A DNA stretch of 57,272 bases, from assembly GCA_015233465.1 (NCBI GenBank), contig JADFXP010000017.1:577-57848 (forward strand), given 5' to 3'. Positions 1-7,408 of this stretch are shown here, in pieces (the stretch's first letter is position 1; every line of letters begins with the position of its first letter). Below the pieces are notes generated by a model. That model did not search any database. It saw nothing but the letters and a program-made list of their open reading frames with translations, and was not told the DNA's origin. This DNA is from Candidatus Magnetominusculus dajiuhuensis. Its GTDB lineage: Bacteria > Nitrospirota > Thermodesulfovibrionia > Thermodesulfovibrionales > Magnetobacteriaceae. Both the position numbers and the translations under genes were made by a program.

Positions 1-377
1 TTTTTCTCCAATTATTAACATAAGGGAAACACTCCTTTATCCTAAGATTTATATAAATGACCTCATTTAAGATTATTCGGGTGAATTCTCAGGTTTCACC
101 AGTTAGACGACTGTTATAATAATGCCGTCTAAAGTTACAAGTTTAGGAAACTCTGAAAATATATCACATTTTTATTTTCTATGTAAAGGCTTTTTTTTTA
201 AAAATTTTATTTTGATGAAAAAAAAGTATCTTAAACCAATAAAAAGATACAAACTATCTTATAATGTATTTATATCTATAACAATTTACATTGAAGATTT
301 GAATTAAAAATATTTAAGTAAAGATGTAATTCATAATAAATTTTGACATTAATATATATATAATGATAAATTAATAC
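1..377. other. Intergenic region at the left edge
   Basis: No convincing gene is seen in this 377-base stretch. It is very AT-rich and holds homopolymer runs. An open frame at 122-307 has no Shine-Dalgarno site and low-complexity Lys/Phe/Ile content, so it was not called. An imperfect inverted repeat (TTAGACG near 103 and CGTCTAA near 125) surrounds a TATAAT-like string, which could be a promoter or operator for a gene outside the window. Confidence 0.5.
343..370 (+). promoter_or_regulatory. Candidate sigma-70 promoter of the cooC-like gene
   Basis: A perfect TTGACA lies at 343-348, and GATAAA at 365-370 gives a 16-base spacer. Transcription would then begin at or next to the ATG at 378. No Shine-Dalgarno sequence precedes that ATG, so the mRNA may be leaderless. 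Seen by eye only; the region is AT-rich and chance matches are possible. Confidence 0.35.
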
Positions 378-1148
378 ATGAAAATTGCAATTACAGGTAA
401 AGGCGGAGTTGGGAAGACCACATTGTCTGCTATATTATCCCATCTTTTTTCAAGGGACGGCAAAACGGTGATAGCAGTTGACGCAGACCCAGACGCTAAT
501 CTTGCAGCAGCCCTTGGCATTTCTGAAAGTGACCTTGAAGGAATAAGACCAATTGCTGAGATGGCAGATCTAATTGAGCAGCGAACAGGGGCGCGGCCAG
601 GGAGCGCTGGTGGAATCTTTAAACTCAATCCAAAGGTTGATGATATTCCAGATGCCTGCAGCAGACAGATAGATGGAATCAAACTTTTGGTAATGGGAAA
701 ATCTAAAGAGGCATCTTCTGGATGTTTTTGCCCAGAGAGTGTATTTTTAAAACATCTGCTTAGACACATAATATTAAATAGAGACGATGTGGTTATTGTA
801 GATATGGAGGCAGGGATAGAACATCTTACAAGAGGTACAGCTGAGGCGGTTGATTTCTTTATTGTAGTCGTTGAACCCGGTAAACGCAGCATCCAGACAG
901 CACTCCATGTCAGAGAACTTGCAAAGGGGCTTGGGATTAAGGATGTGTTTGTTGTTGCAAATAAGATTAAGGAAGATGCAAATATCACATTTATAAAAGA
1001 TAATATTGAAGATATGAAACTGATTGGCTCAATCTCATATAATCAGGATATTATTGACGCTGATATTAAAGGAATATCGCCGTTTGGCACATCGCAAAAA
1101 ACGGTAGATGAGATTAGAAAGATTAAAGAATCCTTAGATACTTATTAA
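378..1148 (+). CDS. CooC-like MinD-family ATPase (nickel/CODH maturation type)
   Basis: A 256-residue SIMIBI-class P-loop ATPase. It starts with the deviant Walker A motif GKGGVGKTT (residues 7-15), followed by the VDADPDAN segment (34-41) and a VDMEAGIEHL switch region (141-150). A Cys-x-Cys pair at C116/C118 matches the position of the metal-binding CXC of CooC, which binds nickel at the dimer interface and matures the C-cluster of carbon monoxide dehydrogenase. That function is known for the family. No cooS or other CODH gene is in the window, so its client here is unknown. Length is normal for CooC. The ATG at 378 has no Shine-Dalgarno site. An alternative is a generic nitrogenase-reductase-like maturation ATPase, but the CXC argues for CooC. 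Confidence 0.85.
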   Translation: MKIAITGKGGVGKTTLSAILSHLFSRDGKTVIAVDADPDANLAAALGISESDLEGIRPIAEMADLIEQRTGARPGSAGGIFKLNPKVDDIPDACSRQIDGIKLLVMGKSKEASSGCFCPESVFLKHLLRHIILNRDDVVIVDMEAGIEHLTRGTAEAVDFFIVVVEPGKRSIQTALHVRELAKGLGIKDVFVVANKIKEDANITFIKDNIEDMKLIGSISYNQDIIDADIKGISPFGTSQKTVDEIRKIKESLDTY

Positions 1149-1268
1149 ATTACCTTCTAATAAAACCACTCTACACTGACTTTATTTACTTATCTTTATA
1201 TAATCCATCCTATTGTAAAGTATAATTTACGTTGCCTTATTTATTCTAAAATAGTTAAATTAGATTAA

Positions 1269-1291
1269 TATAAGACTAAGCTGGTCTTATA
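1269..1291. promoter_or_regulatory. Perfect 8-bp inverted repeat upstream of the FHA gene
   Basis: TATAAGAC at 1269-1276 and GTCTTATA at 1284-1291 are perfect complements across a 7-base loop. They lie about 45 bases before the FHA gene start. This could be an operator or a short hairpin in the leader. No T-run follows, so it is not a terminator. Confidence 0.35.
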
Positions 1292-1335
1292 AGTAAATCA
1301 CTGCAATTAAATTATATGTACGAAGGAGGTTAATC

Positions 1336-2466
1336 TTGAAATCTCAGCAAAGTGTTAAATCTTACAACTCGTTTACCAATGATTTAATATTAACGGCAGT
1401 CCCAAATAATTTGATTAATACTAAAGAGGCAGCAAGTTCAAATTCTGTCTTTGATAGTGAAAACGATTCCAATGATTTAACTATAGTATATGCTGCATAT
1501 GCTCCATGTCTGCTCATTGATTCCGGTGAACATTCCTTAGACATATTTCCAATTGAAGAAGGCAGAATATTAATTGGACGCTCAAATACCTGCAATCTTA
1601 TTTTTTCAAATAATTATATTTCAAGAGAACATGCTGCCCTTACATTCAAAGAAAATTCTATGACAATTGAAGACCTTAAAAGCACTATGGGAGTAATTGT
1701 TAATGGGTCAAAGATTATAAAGACATCGTTAAAAAATGGCGATGAAATATTACTTGGATCAATTAAACTCACGCTTATTGCCAATTTTGAAGCGAAAACT
1801 ACTAAAAATACTCCTTCTCCGTCATTAAAAAATATGGCAGGCACAATTGATCTTTCTCTATTTAAAAAAGGCATTGAAGAGAGCAATCAATTAAAACATG
1901 CAGAATCTCTCAGAGAAAATGATGAATTCTTTGATTTATTTGTATTATGTGAGACATCCTCTGAGATTAAATCTCTTGATAATATTAGAAATAACCTCAA
2001 TGATAAATTAATCTCTGAAGCAAGGATTTCAACTAAATTTAATAACAAAGATGCCTATTGGTTTTATAAAGATTCTATATCTATTGGAAGGACTACAGAA
2101 GCAGACCACCTTCTCTCTAATAAAGCATTTTCACGAATACCTATTGAAATCTTTATGAAAAAGGGTGAAGGGTTTTTTATAAAAATTAACTGCAGTAGTG
2201 ACATGCAGATAAAACCTATAGAAATTGATAATGACTTTAATAAACAGCAGCTTGTACCAAATACATCTTATCCGCTTGGTAAAAGTGGATTTATAATATT
2301 TTCTCTTTGTTTCCCAATAGAATATAGAATATATAAAGATAGATTTCTGATAATGGATTTTCTCGATCCAACAGATTGTATAAAGAAAAATTATAACTTT
2401 GAGTTAAATTTAGTTTGGAAGGAATTTAGAGAAGAGACTAAGAGGACACTGATCTTAGGGAAATAA
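1336..2466 (+). CDS. FHA-domain protein with a second degenerate FHA-like region
   Basis: A 376-residue protein with a TTG start, chosen because AAGGAGG sits six bases upstream. After a polar N-terminus, residues about 60-150 form a canonical FHA domain: GRS at 81-83, SREH at 96-99 and NG at 123-124, the residues that hold the phosphothreonine loop. A second stretch around 245-335 starts with IGRTTEADHLLSN and resembles an FHA N-terminal strand, but it lacks the SxxH and the conserved Asn, so it may be a non-binding FHA fold. No membrane segment or enzymatic domain is seen. FHA domains bind pThr peptides, but no Ser/Thr kinase is in the window. It converges on the small membrane protein at 2517-2837. 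Confidence 0.85.
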   Translation: MKSQQSVKSYNSFTNDLILTAVPNNLINTKEAASSNSVFDSENDSNDLTIVYAAYAPCLLIDSGEHSLDIFPIEEGRILIGRSNTCNLIFSNNYISREHAALTFKENSMTIEDLKSTMGVIVNGSKIIKTSLKNGDEILLGSIKLTLIANFEAKTTKNTPSPSLKNMAGTIDLSLFKKGIEESNQLKHAESLRENDEFFDLFVLCETSSEIKSLDNIRNNLNDKLISEARISTKFNNKDAYWFYKDSISIGRTTEADHLLSNKAFSRIPIEIFMKKGEGFFIKINCSSDMQIKPIEIDNDFNKQQLVPNTSYPLGKSGFIIFSLCFPIEYRIYKDRFLIMDFLDPTDCIKKNYNFELNLVWKEFREETKRTLILGK

Positions 2467-2516
2467 CGAATGACTTTTAATGAACTTTATCGGCAGCTAA
2501 CATAGCCGCACATTTA

Positions 2517-2837
2517 CTACATTTTAGGTTGATTTATATTTAAGAGAGACATTTGTTGGGATTTAGGCTTGGGTTTCTTAAGCCAAGCAGATAGGAGATA
2601 TGGAAGGTAAAATATAATGTCTAATATAATCATTATAAAAAAGGTGATAATGGACATAGGTATAAAACCACCTAACAATAAAATAAAAATAGCGATAAAA
2701 AAAGAATCTATAATGTCAGACCCATGGTAAACATAATAAGACATAATTAACGATATGCTTATAAAAATTGATATATTCACAACTTTAGCAATGCCGTCTG
2801 AAGTATTAGTCAATATTGCCAAACTATAGTATTTCAT
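2517..2837 (-). CDS. Small hypothetical membrane protein
   Basis: A 106-residue protein with no recognised family. A short polar N-terminus is followed by two to three hydrophobic segments (about residues 20-38, 48-65 and 66-84) and a Lys/Pro-rich tail. The hydrophobic pattern and absence of low-complexity bias support a real gene. Against it, no Shine-Dalgarno sequence is visible before the ATG and no neighbour gives a context. It lies convergent to the FHA gene and about 250 bases from the end of the diguanylate cyclase gene. Function unknown. Confidence 0.5.
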   Translation of the reverse strand: MKYYSLAILTNTSDGIAKVVNISIFISISLIMSYYVYHGSDIIDSFFIAIFILLLGGFIPMSIITFFIMIILDIIFYLPYLLSAWLKKPKPKSQQMSLLNINQPKM

Positions 2838-3017
2838 TTTTTACAATAACACAAAAGAAAAATATGTTCAAGGTCTAATCAACGGTCTATTTTCATTACT
2901 AGCTTTATAAATACGTATTCCTCAAAAGCAGTTTACTAAAATAATTAGCCAGAAAATGAGAATTATACTAATTAATTGTTAATGATACGGCTTAGCTTAT
3001 CATCAGATTAAGGAGGG

Positions 3018-3062
3018 ATTCCCTGGAGTCATCCCGAGGGGTGGGGGAATTTTCCAGGGAAT
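3018..3062. other. Inverted repeat with a G-rich loop downstream of the GGDEF gene
   Basis: ATTCCCTGGA at 3018-3027 and TCCAGGGAAT at 3053-3062 are perfect complements. The 25-base loop is unusually G-rich on the plus strand (GAGGGGTGGGGG). It stands out from the surrounding AT-rich DNA. It lies 31 bases past the stop of the diguanylate cyclase, so it may stabilise or end that transcript, but neither strand has the T-run of an intrinsic terminator. Confidence 0.5.
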
Positions 3063-3092
3063 TGTTGGAAAAAATGCTACTCGAAAATCTAT

Positions 3093-4151
3093 TTATACTG
3101 CCATTACCGCATTATTAACATGTAATCTGAGATTTGGAGCTACTTGATTTCTGCCGTTTTCCTTTGCGAAATACAGCATCTTATCCGCTTCTTTCATCAT
3201 TTTGGAGACATCAGAATCCTCTTTTGATGATGCGATTCCAAAACTTGATGTAACAGAGATTATCTCATTACATGTATCTATCTGTAACTCTTCAATCCTT
3301 ACACGCAGTTTTTCTGCCATCTCTATTGCAGAAGAAATCTTTGTGTCAGGCAGTACTATAACAAACTCCTCTCCGCCATATCTAGCAATATAGTCGCTCT
3401 TTCTAAAAGAGTGTTTAACAACATCAGAGAGTTTCTTTAATACTACATCTCCTGCATGATGACCATAAGTGTCATTAACCTTTTTGAAATGATCAATGTC
3501 AAACATTATAATAGACATCGTACTTTCATGTCTTACGGCATTAGCAAGGTCGTGTTCAATATATTTAAATAATGCGCGCCTATTATAAACTCCTGTTAAT
3601 GGGTCAATCGTTGCCTCATCTTTTAATCTATTTAGATTCAAGGTATTGTTAATAGCAATATTTAAGGTCTTAGCAATAAGCTGCATTATCTTTTCATGAT
3701 AATTCAACATCTTCCTTACAGGCATTATATAGAGACGCGCCTTAAAGTCTTCGTCCAATACCTGATAAGAAATCAACCTTGCGCTATTAAATATCCCTGT
3801 ACCTTGAAATTTATCAATCTCTTTACAGTCTAGATAATTGATTTGAATATCAGGGCTAAGATAATTAAAATCATCTCTAATTATCTTCTCAAGGTGTGCA
3901 GAATGAACCCTTGGGTCTATCCAAATATTCAAGCAGTCACTTGATAAAAGGGCAAACCCAAATAACTCATAATTCAATATAGCCTTTACACACTTGGCTG
4001 CCTCAAATAAAATCCTGTCTATATCATGAACTTGATTTATCTTCAATATATAATGGCTTAACTGCTTATAGTCAATACCCTTTGCAGTTTCATAAACCAT
4101 CTCTACAGCAATCTTTGTCTTCACAACCATACTCTTTATTTTATAAAACAT
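3093..4151 (-). CDS. Diguanylate cyclase (GAF-like sensor + GGDEF)
   Basis: A 352-residue protein. The N-terminal half (about 30-170) looks like a divergent GAF-type sensory region with no membrane segment. The C-terminal half is a complete GGDEF domain: LTGVYNRR at about 185-192, FDIDHFKKVND, and the active-site signature GGEEF at 259-263. An RKSD inhibitory site lies at 250-253, exactly five residues before the signature, so product inhibition by cyclic di-GMP is expected. The enzyme condenses two GTP into cyclic di-GMP. Two HD-GYP proteins in the window would degrade it. The start is supported by AAGGAGG about seven bases upstream. The gene has a 400-base divergent leader holding hairpins and a possible leader peptide. 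Confidence 0.93.
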   Translation of the reverse strand: MFYKIKSMVVKTKIAVEMVYETAKGIDYKQLSHYILKINQVHDIDRILFEAAKCVKAILNYELFGFALLSSDCLNIWIDPRVHSAHLEKIIRDDFNYLSPDIQINYLDCKEIDKFQGTGIFNSARLISYQVLDEDFKARLYIMPVRKMLNYHEKIMQLIAKTLNIAINNTLNLNRLKDEATIDPLTGVYNRRALFKYIEHDLANAVRHESTMSIIMFDIDHFKKVNDTYGHHAGDVVLKKLSDVVKHSFRKSDYIARYGGEEFVIVLPDTKISSAIEMAEKLRVRIEELQIDTCNEIISVTSSFGIASSKEDSDVSKMMKEADKMLYFAKENGRNQVAPNLRLHVNNAVMAV

Positions 4152-4215
4152 TTTTTCTACCTCCTTATCACTATGTTAGCTGATATTACAAATGCAATTA
4201 ACATGCCAATTTGAC

Positions 4216-4296
4216 TCAAAGCAGAACAAGCCTGTGTTCTAATGGCGAGGTGGAGCTACAGTGAGAAAAATATTCCCAAACATTGATTTGAGTCAT
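4216..4296 (-). CDS. Possible 26-residue leader peptide upstream of the diguanylate cyclase
   Basis: A 26-codon frame with a strong GGAGGT eight bases before its ATG, ending in TGA about 65 bases before the diguanylate cyclase start. The peptide begins MTQINVWEYFSHC. The inverted repeat 4212-4220/4288-4296 covers its start and stop, so translating it would disrupt a hairpin in the leader mRNA. The Asn-x-Trp-Glu-Tyr-Phe pattern loosely recalls the start of Cys-Trp (CW) type small proteins, which may mean a remnant. It has no supporting homologue here; this is a site-based prediction only. Confidence 0.35.
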   Translation of the reverse strand: MTQINVWEYFSHCSSTSPLEHRLVLL

Positions 4297-4327
4297 AGGT
4301 CTTTACCTCCATGTAATCAATAATATA

Positions 4328-4385
4328 TAACATCATCCTGATGTTAACTTAGCGAGCAGGAGCAATGTTTAATTGCCCCCTGCTC
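4328..4385 (-). promoter_or_regulatory. Tandem hairpins in the leader of the diguanylate cyclase
   Basis: Two stems lie side by side. One pairs GAGCAGG (4354-4360) with CCTGCTC (4379-4385), continued by GCAAT with ATTGC around a 5-base loop. The other pairs TAACATCA (4328-4335) with TGATGTTA (4339-4346) around a 3-base loop. On the minus strand they come before the leader peptide frame. They look like an RNA regulatory leader, but the class is not recognised. Confidence 0.4.
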
Positions 4386-4517
4386 TTTACCTTGGCTCTT
4401 GGTATTCTTATCGGAAATGAAAATGTAAATCTTTAGCACTTAGATTAAATAATTCAAAATAGTTTCTAAGCGTCAAGTTTTTGAAGCATCTTGTCAATTC
4501 TATGAAGTAACCAATGA

Positions 4518-4547
4518 TTGAAAAAATGTTAAGAAATGCTTTAATAT
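4518..4547 (+). promoter_or_regulatory. Candidate promoter of the partner-switching/Mla operon
   Basis: TTGAAA at 4518-4523 and TAATAT at 4542-4547 are 18 bases apart. The predicted transcription start falls at about the ATG (4554), and no Shine-Dalgarno site precedes that ATG. This resembles the arrangement in front of the cooC-like gene and again suggests a leaderless mRNA. Confidence 0.3.
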
Positions 4548-4553
4548 GTATAT

Positions 4554-5864
4554 ATGGAATCAGAAAACAATATAACCGTCTCAAGAGATTATTTAACAGA
4601 GCTGGAAAAAAAGGTAGAAGACCTTCAGAGTCTTATCACTGTTTCAGCAATGATTTCCTCTGTACATAATTTTAAAGACCTGACTGGACTTGTCCTTGAT
4701 ATGGCAAAAAATGTCATGGATGCTGAGGCTTGTTCTTTACTTTTATTTAATAGAGAGACCCGCAAACTGGAGTTTTTAGTTGCAAGGTCAAAAGATGAGG
4801 CAACAGAAAATATTCTCCATAACAACATTACCCTTGATATTGGGCAAGGAATTGCTGGAATGGCTGCAAAAAATCTCCAAACCCTGCTTGTAAAAGATGT
4901 TAGAAATGACAGCCGTTTTTTGAGTTTAGTTGATGAAAAAACTGGATTTATTACAAAAAGTATTATCGCAGTACCTTTGACAGGAAGAGAGGGGCTGATT
5001 GGGGTTGCTGAGATTATCAATCCGATGAGTAAGAGTTTTTTTAACACTTACGATTCAGAACTATTTGAGAGTTTTTGCAGACAGGTTTCAGTTGCACTTG
5101 AAAATTCAAAATATTATGATGAGGCCCTTAAAAGAGAGCGTCTTGGAAAAGAACTCGAACTTGCTGCAGTAGTCCAAAAGAGTTTTCTTCCTGAATGGCC
5201 AACAATTTCAAAAGGAAATCTTACAGTTAAGGCATTAAATATTTCTGCAGCAAATGTCGGCGGAGATGTTTATGATTTCATGGAAAACTGTGAAGGCAAG
5301 GTCGGCGTATTAATCGGCGATGTCTCTGGAAAAGGTGTGTCTGCTGCCCTTTATATGGCAAAATTTATCAGTGATTTTAGATATACTGCTATTAGATGCG
5401 AGGCACCTGAGCAAACCTTACAATCCCTTAACACAAGCCTTTCAAAAGGTCCAAGAGGGATGTTTATTACTGCAATGTATATCATTATGAATGTATATAC
5501 AGGAAAAGGTATGGTCGCAGCTGCAGGTCATCCTCCATTCCTTAAACACTCCAAAGATGGTGTTATAAAGGTTATACCTCCATCAGGTCCGCCTTTAGGT
5601 ATAATGCCAACTGATTATCCTGCTTCTGAGGTTGAAATCTCTTCTGGCGAGAGTATTTTATTTATGACAGACGGAGTATTTGAGGCAAAAAATGAAGCTG
5701 GCCAAAGGATTGGATTTGAAAAAATCGTGGATTTTGTTTCTACTTTAGATGCAGGCGATGATTTAGTAGAGTCTGTGGCTAAATATGTAAATAATTTTAT
5801 CGGTAAAATGGAAATGGCTGATGATTTAACATTAGTCCAGATAAGTTATAAGGATGCCGCATGA
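4554..5864 (+). CDS. GAF-domain SpoIIE/PP2C-type serine phosphatase (RsbU-like)
   Basis: A 436-residue protein. A short coiled start leads into a GAF domain (about 25-190), then a helical linker with the LELAAVVQKSFLPE segment typical of RsbU-type phosphatases, then a PP2C/SpoIIE domain (about 215-432). The metal-binding acids are all present: GGDVYDF, GDVSGKG, MTDG and ADDLT. In partner-switching systems this enzyme removes phosphate from a STAS protein, opposing an RsbW-type kinase. Both partners follow immediately: the next gene overlaps by four bases (ATGA) and the STAS gene comes after it. The GAF domain probably senses a small ligand or redox signal. The protein appears cytoplasmic, with no membrane segment. 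Confidence 0.92.
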   Translation: MESENNITVSRDYLTELEKKVEDLQSLITVSAMISSVHNFKDLTGLVLDMAKNVMDAEACSLLLFNRETRKLEFLVARSKDEATENILHNNITLDIGQGIAGMAAKNLQTLLVKDVRNDSRFLSLVDEKTGFITKSIIAVPLTGREGLIGVAEIINPMSKSFFNTYDSELFESFCRQVSVALENSKYYDEALKRERLGKELELAAVVQKSFLPEWPTISKGNLTVKALNISAANVGGDVYDFMENCEGKVGVLIGDVSGKGVSAALYMAKFISDFRYTAIRCEAPEQTLQSLNTSLSKGPRGMFITAMYIIMNVYTGKGMVAAAGHPPFLKHSKDGVIKVIPPSGPPLGIMPTDYPASEVEISSGESILFMTDGVFEAKNEAGQRIGFEKIVDFVSTLDAGDDLVESVAKYVNNFIGKMEMADDLTLVQISYKDAA

Positions 5865-6286
5865 TCAATCCATCCCTTAAAATTCCTTCAAACCCAAAAT
5901 ATTTAAGACTTATAAGGGCTGTTGTGTCAACAATTGGACAAATGAGCTCCTTATCGGATGATTCAATAGATCAAGTGATGCTTGCAGTTGATGAGGCATG
6001 TACAAATATCATACGCCATGCTTATAATAATGACTTTAATAAGGAGATTATTTTACAATTTAATTACAGCAATGATTTTTTTGAAGTTATAATAGAAGAT
6101 TTCGGGAAAAAGGCAGAACCAGATTACTTTAATTGTCAACCCATCGGTGAAATCAGGACTGGAGGTTATGGTCTGCATTTGATAAGACGCGCATTTGATG
6201 TATTAAACTATGATAAAACTATGGAAAATGGAAATAGACTGAAGTTATTGAGGTATAAGAAGAAAGATGAAAATCGTAACGGATAG
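5861..6286 (+). CDS. RsbW-like anti-sigma-type serine kinase (HATPase_c)
   Basis: A 141-residue single GHKL ATPase domain of the RsbW/SpoIIAB group. The N-box reads DEACTNIIRHAY (44-55), the G1 region is EDFGKKAEP (79-87) and the G2 region is GGYGLHLIRRAFD (101-113). Proteins of this group phosphorylate a serine of a STAS antagonist and, when unbound, may sequester a sigma factor. It overlaps the phosphatase gene by four bases and the STAS gene by about twenty, so the three are translationally coupled. No sigma factor gene is in the operon. The lipid-transport genes that follow raise the possibility that its target is the transporter's STAS subunit rather than a sigma factor. Confidence 0.9.
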   Translation: MINPSLKIPSNPKYLRLIRAVVSTIGQMSSLSDDSIDQVMLAVDEACTNIIRHAYNNDFNKEIILQFNYSNDFFEVIIEDFGKKAEPDYFNCQPIGEIRTGGYGLHLIRRAFDVLNYDKTMENGNRLKLLRYKKKDENRNG

Positions 6287-6590
6287 CTTTAAAAGCGGCA
6301 TTATCGTCAGATTATCTGGAGACATAGACTTAGAAACATCTCCTGAACTAAGAACAGAATTGATTTCTCATATTACTAAAAAAGTGAATCCAATATTTGT
6401 TGATTTTGAGGCTGTTTCATACGTTGACAGTTCAGGCATCGCTACTTTAGTTGAGGCATTAAAGTTAATAAAGGGATATAACGGCTCTCTTAAGCTGATA
6501 GCAATTCCAAAGAGCGTTATAGAGATATTTAATTTCTTAAAATTAGAAAAGGTCTTTGAGATATATACTGACGCTTCATCATGCGGATAA
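6267..6590 (+). CDS. STAS-domain protein (RsbV-like antagonist, candidate MlaB)
   Basis: A 107-residue single STAS domain. The phosphorylation loop reads VDSSGI, with serines 55 and 56; the second aligns with the phosphorylated serine of SpoIIAA and RsbV. It follows the RsbW-like kinase with a 20-base overlap and precedes mlaE by only 11 bases. In the E. coli Mla complex, MlaB is a small STAS protein bound to the ATPase MlaF. Position therefore allows two readings: an ordinary RsbV antagonist, or an MlaB-like subunit that keeps the phosphorylatable serine. No other mlaB candidate is in the operon. Which role applies cannot be decided from sequence alone. Confidence 0.9.
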   Translation: MKIVTDSFKSGIIVRLSGDIDLETSPELRTELISHITKKVNPIFVDFEAVSYVDSSGIATLVEALKLIKGYNGSLKLIAIPKSVIEIFNFLKLEKVFEIYTDASSCG

Positions 6591-6601
6591 TGAGATAAAT
6601 T

Positions 6602-7408
6602 ATGGGATCATACGGCCAGACTATTTTTGGATTAACAGGAAGAATGACTATCGCCTTTTTTACAGAATTAAGGATATTGTCAAGGCTCATTAATAATACA
6701 GCTTATTGGACATTTGTAGCCCCTTTTATTCAAAAGAGATTCCGAGTCAAACAAAGTATTTCAGAGATTGTCAAGGTTGGTTATAATTCTATACCAATAG
6801 TTTGTGTAATCTCATTTTTTTTAGGATTGATACTTGCCCTTCAAGCAGCATATCAATTGAGGCGCTTTGGGGCAATGATATATGTTGCAAATCTTGTAGG
6901 CGTTTCTATTACACGTGAATTAGGACCTATCATTACAGCAATAATAGCCTCAGGCAGGAGCGGTTCTGCATTTGCTGCTGAAATCGGGTCAATGAAAGCA
7001 GCTGAAGAGGTTGATGCCCTTATTGGCATGGGGATAAATCCAGTAAGTTATCTTGTGGTTCCAAAGTTAATTGCCATGATAATTATGATGCCTGCCCTTA
7101 CAATCTTTGCTGATTGTGTCGGGATATTAGGCGGAACTATTTTATCTGTAACCCTGCTTGAAATACAACCAAATGCCTATTTAAATCAAACTATTAATGC
7201 ATTATTAGTAAGAGATGTTGTTACTGGATTAATTAAGGCAGTGGCTTTTGGTATCAGCATAACAATAGTTGGCGTATATCAAGGATTTAAGGTTACAGCA
7301 GGAGCTGAAGAAGTTGGAATGAGGACAACAGCCTCTGTTGTTTCTTCAATATTTATGATAATCTTGCTTGATCTATTTTTTACCGTATTGTTTTATTTCT
7401 TAACATAA
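6602..7408 (+). CDS. mlaE: MlaE-family permease of an MCE lipid ABC transporter
   Basis: A 268-residue integral membrane protein of the MlaE/YrbE family. The family signature lies in the middle: ITRELGPIITAIIASGR followed by SAFAAEIGSMKAAEEVDAL, with G(I/M)NP just after. About five to six membrane segments are visible. The permease forms the inner-membrane core that moves phospholipid between the inner membrane and periplasmic MCE proteins. It is followed, with a one-base overlap, by the ATPase gene. Length is normal for the family. Its closeness to the STAS gene (11 bases) places the partner-switching genes and the transporter in one transcription unit. Confidence 0.93.
   Translation: MGSYGQTIFGLTGRMTIAFFTELRILSRLINNTAYWTFVAPFIQKRFRVKQSISEIVKVGYNSIPIVCVISFFLGLILALQAAYQLRRFGAMIYVANLVGVSITRELGPIITAIIASGRSGSAFAAEIGSMKAAEEVDALIGMGINPVSYLVVPKLIAMIIMMPALTIFADCVGILGGTILSVTLLEIQPNAYLNQTINALLVRDVVTGLIKAVAFGISITIVGVYQGFKVTAGAEEVGMRTTASVVSSIFMIILLDLFFTVLFYFLT

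Larger units (their letters stand above)
4152..4553. other. Divergent intergenic region with hairpins and a possible leader peptide
   Basis: The 402-base gap between the diguanylate cyclase (minus) and the SpoIIE-type phosphatase (plus). On the minus strand it contains, in order towards the cyclase: a stem pairing 4379-4385 with 4354-4360 plus 4372-4376 with 4362-4366; an 8-bp stem at 4339-4346/4328-4335 with a 3-base loop; a small frame at 4296-4216 with a good ribosome-binding site; and an inverted repeat TTTGAGTCA (4288-4296) / TGACTCAAA (4212-4220) bracketing that frame. No known riboswitch motif was recognised. Confidence 0.5.

Noticed and set aside
122-307. Open frame of 61 codons at the left edge
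   Set aside because: Low-complexity Lys, Phe and Ile content, no ribosome site and no recognisable feature.
371-988. Long minus-strand frame of 205 codons opposite the cooC-like gene
   Set aside because: It runs antisense to a well-supported ATPase gene, has a Ser/Ala/Leu-rich composition typical of antisense frames and no ribosome site.
4216-4400. Cyclic di-GMP riboswitch in the leader of the diguanylate cyclase
   Set aside because: None of the conserved GEMM core strings could be found in the minus-strand leader.
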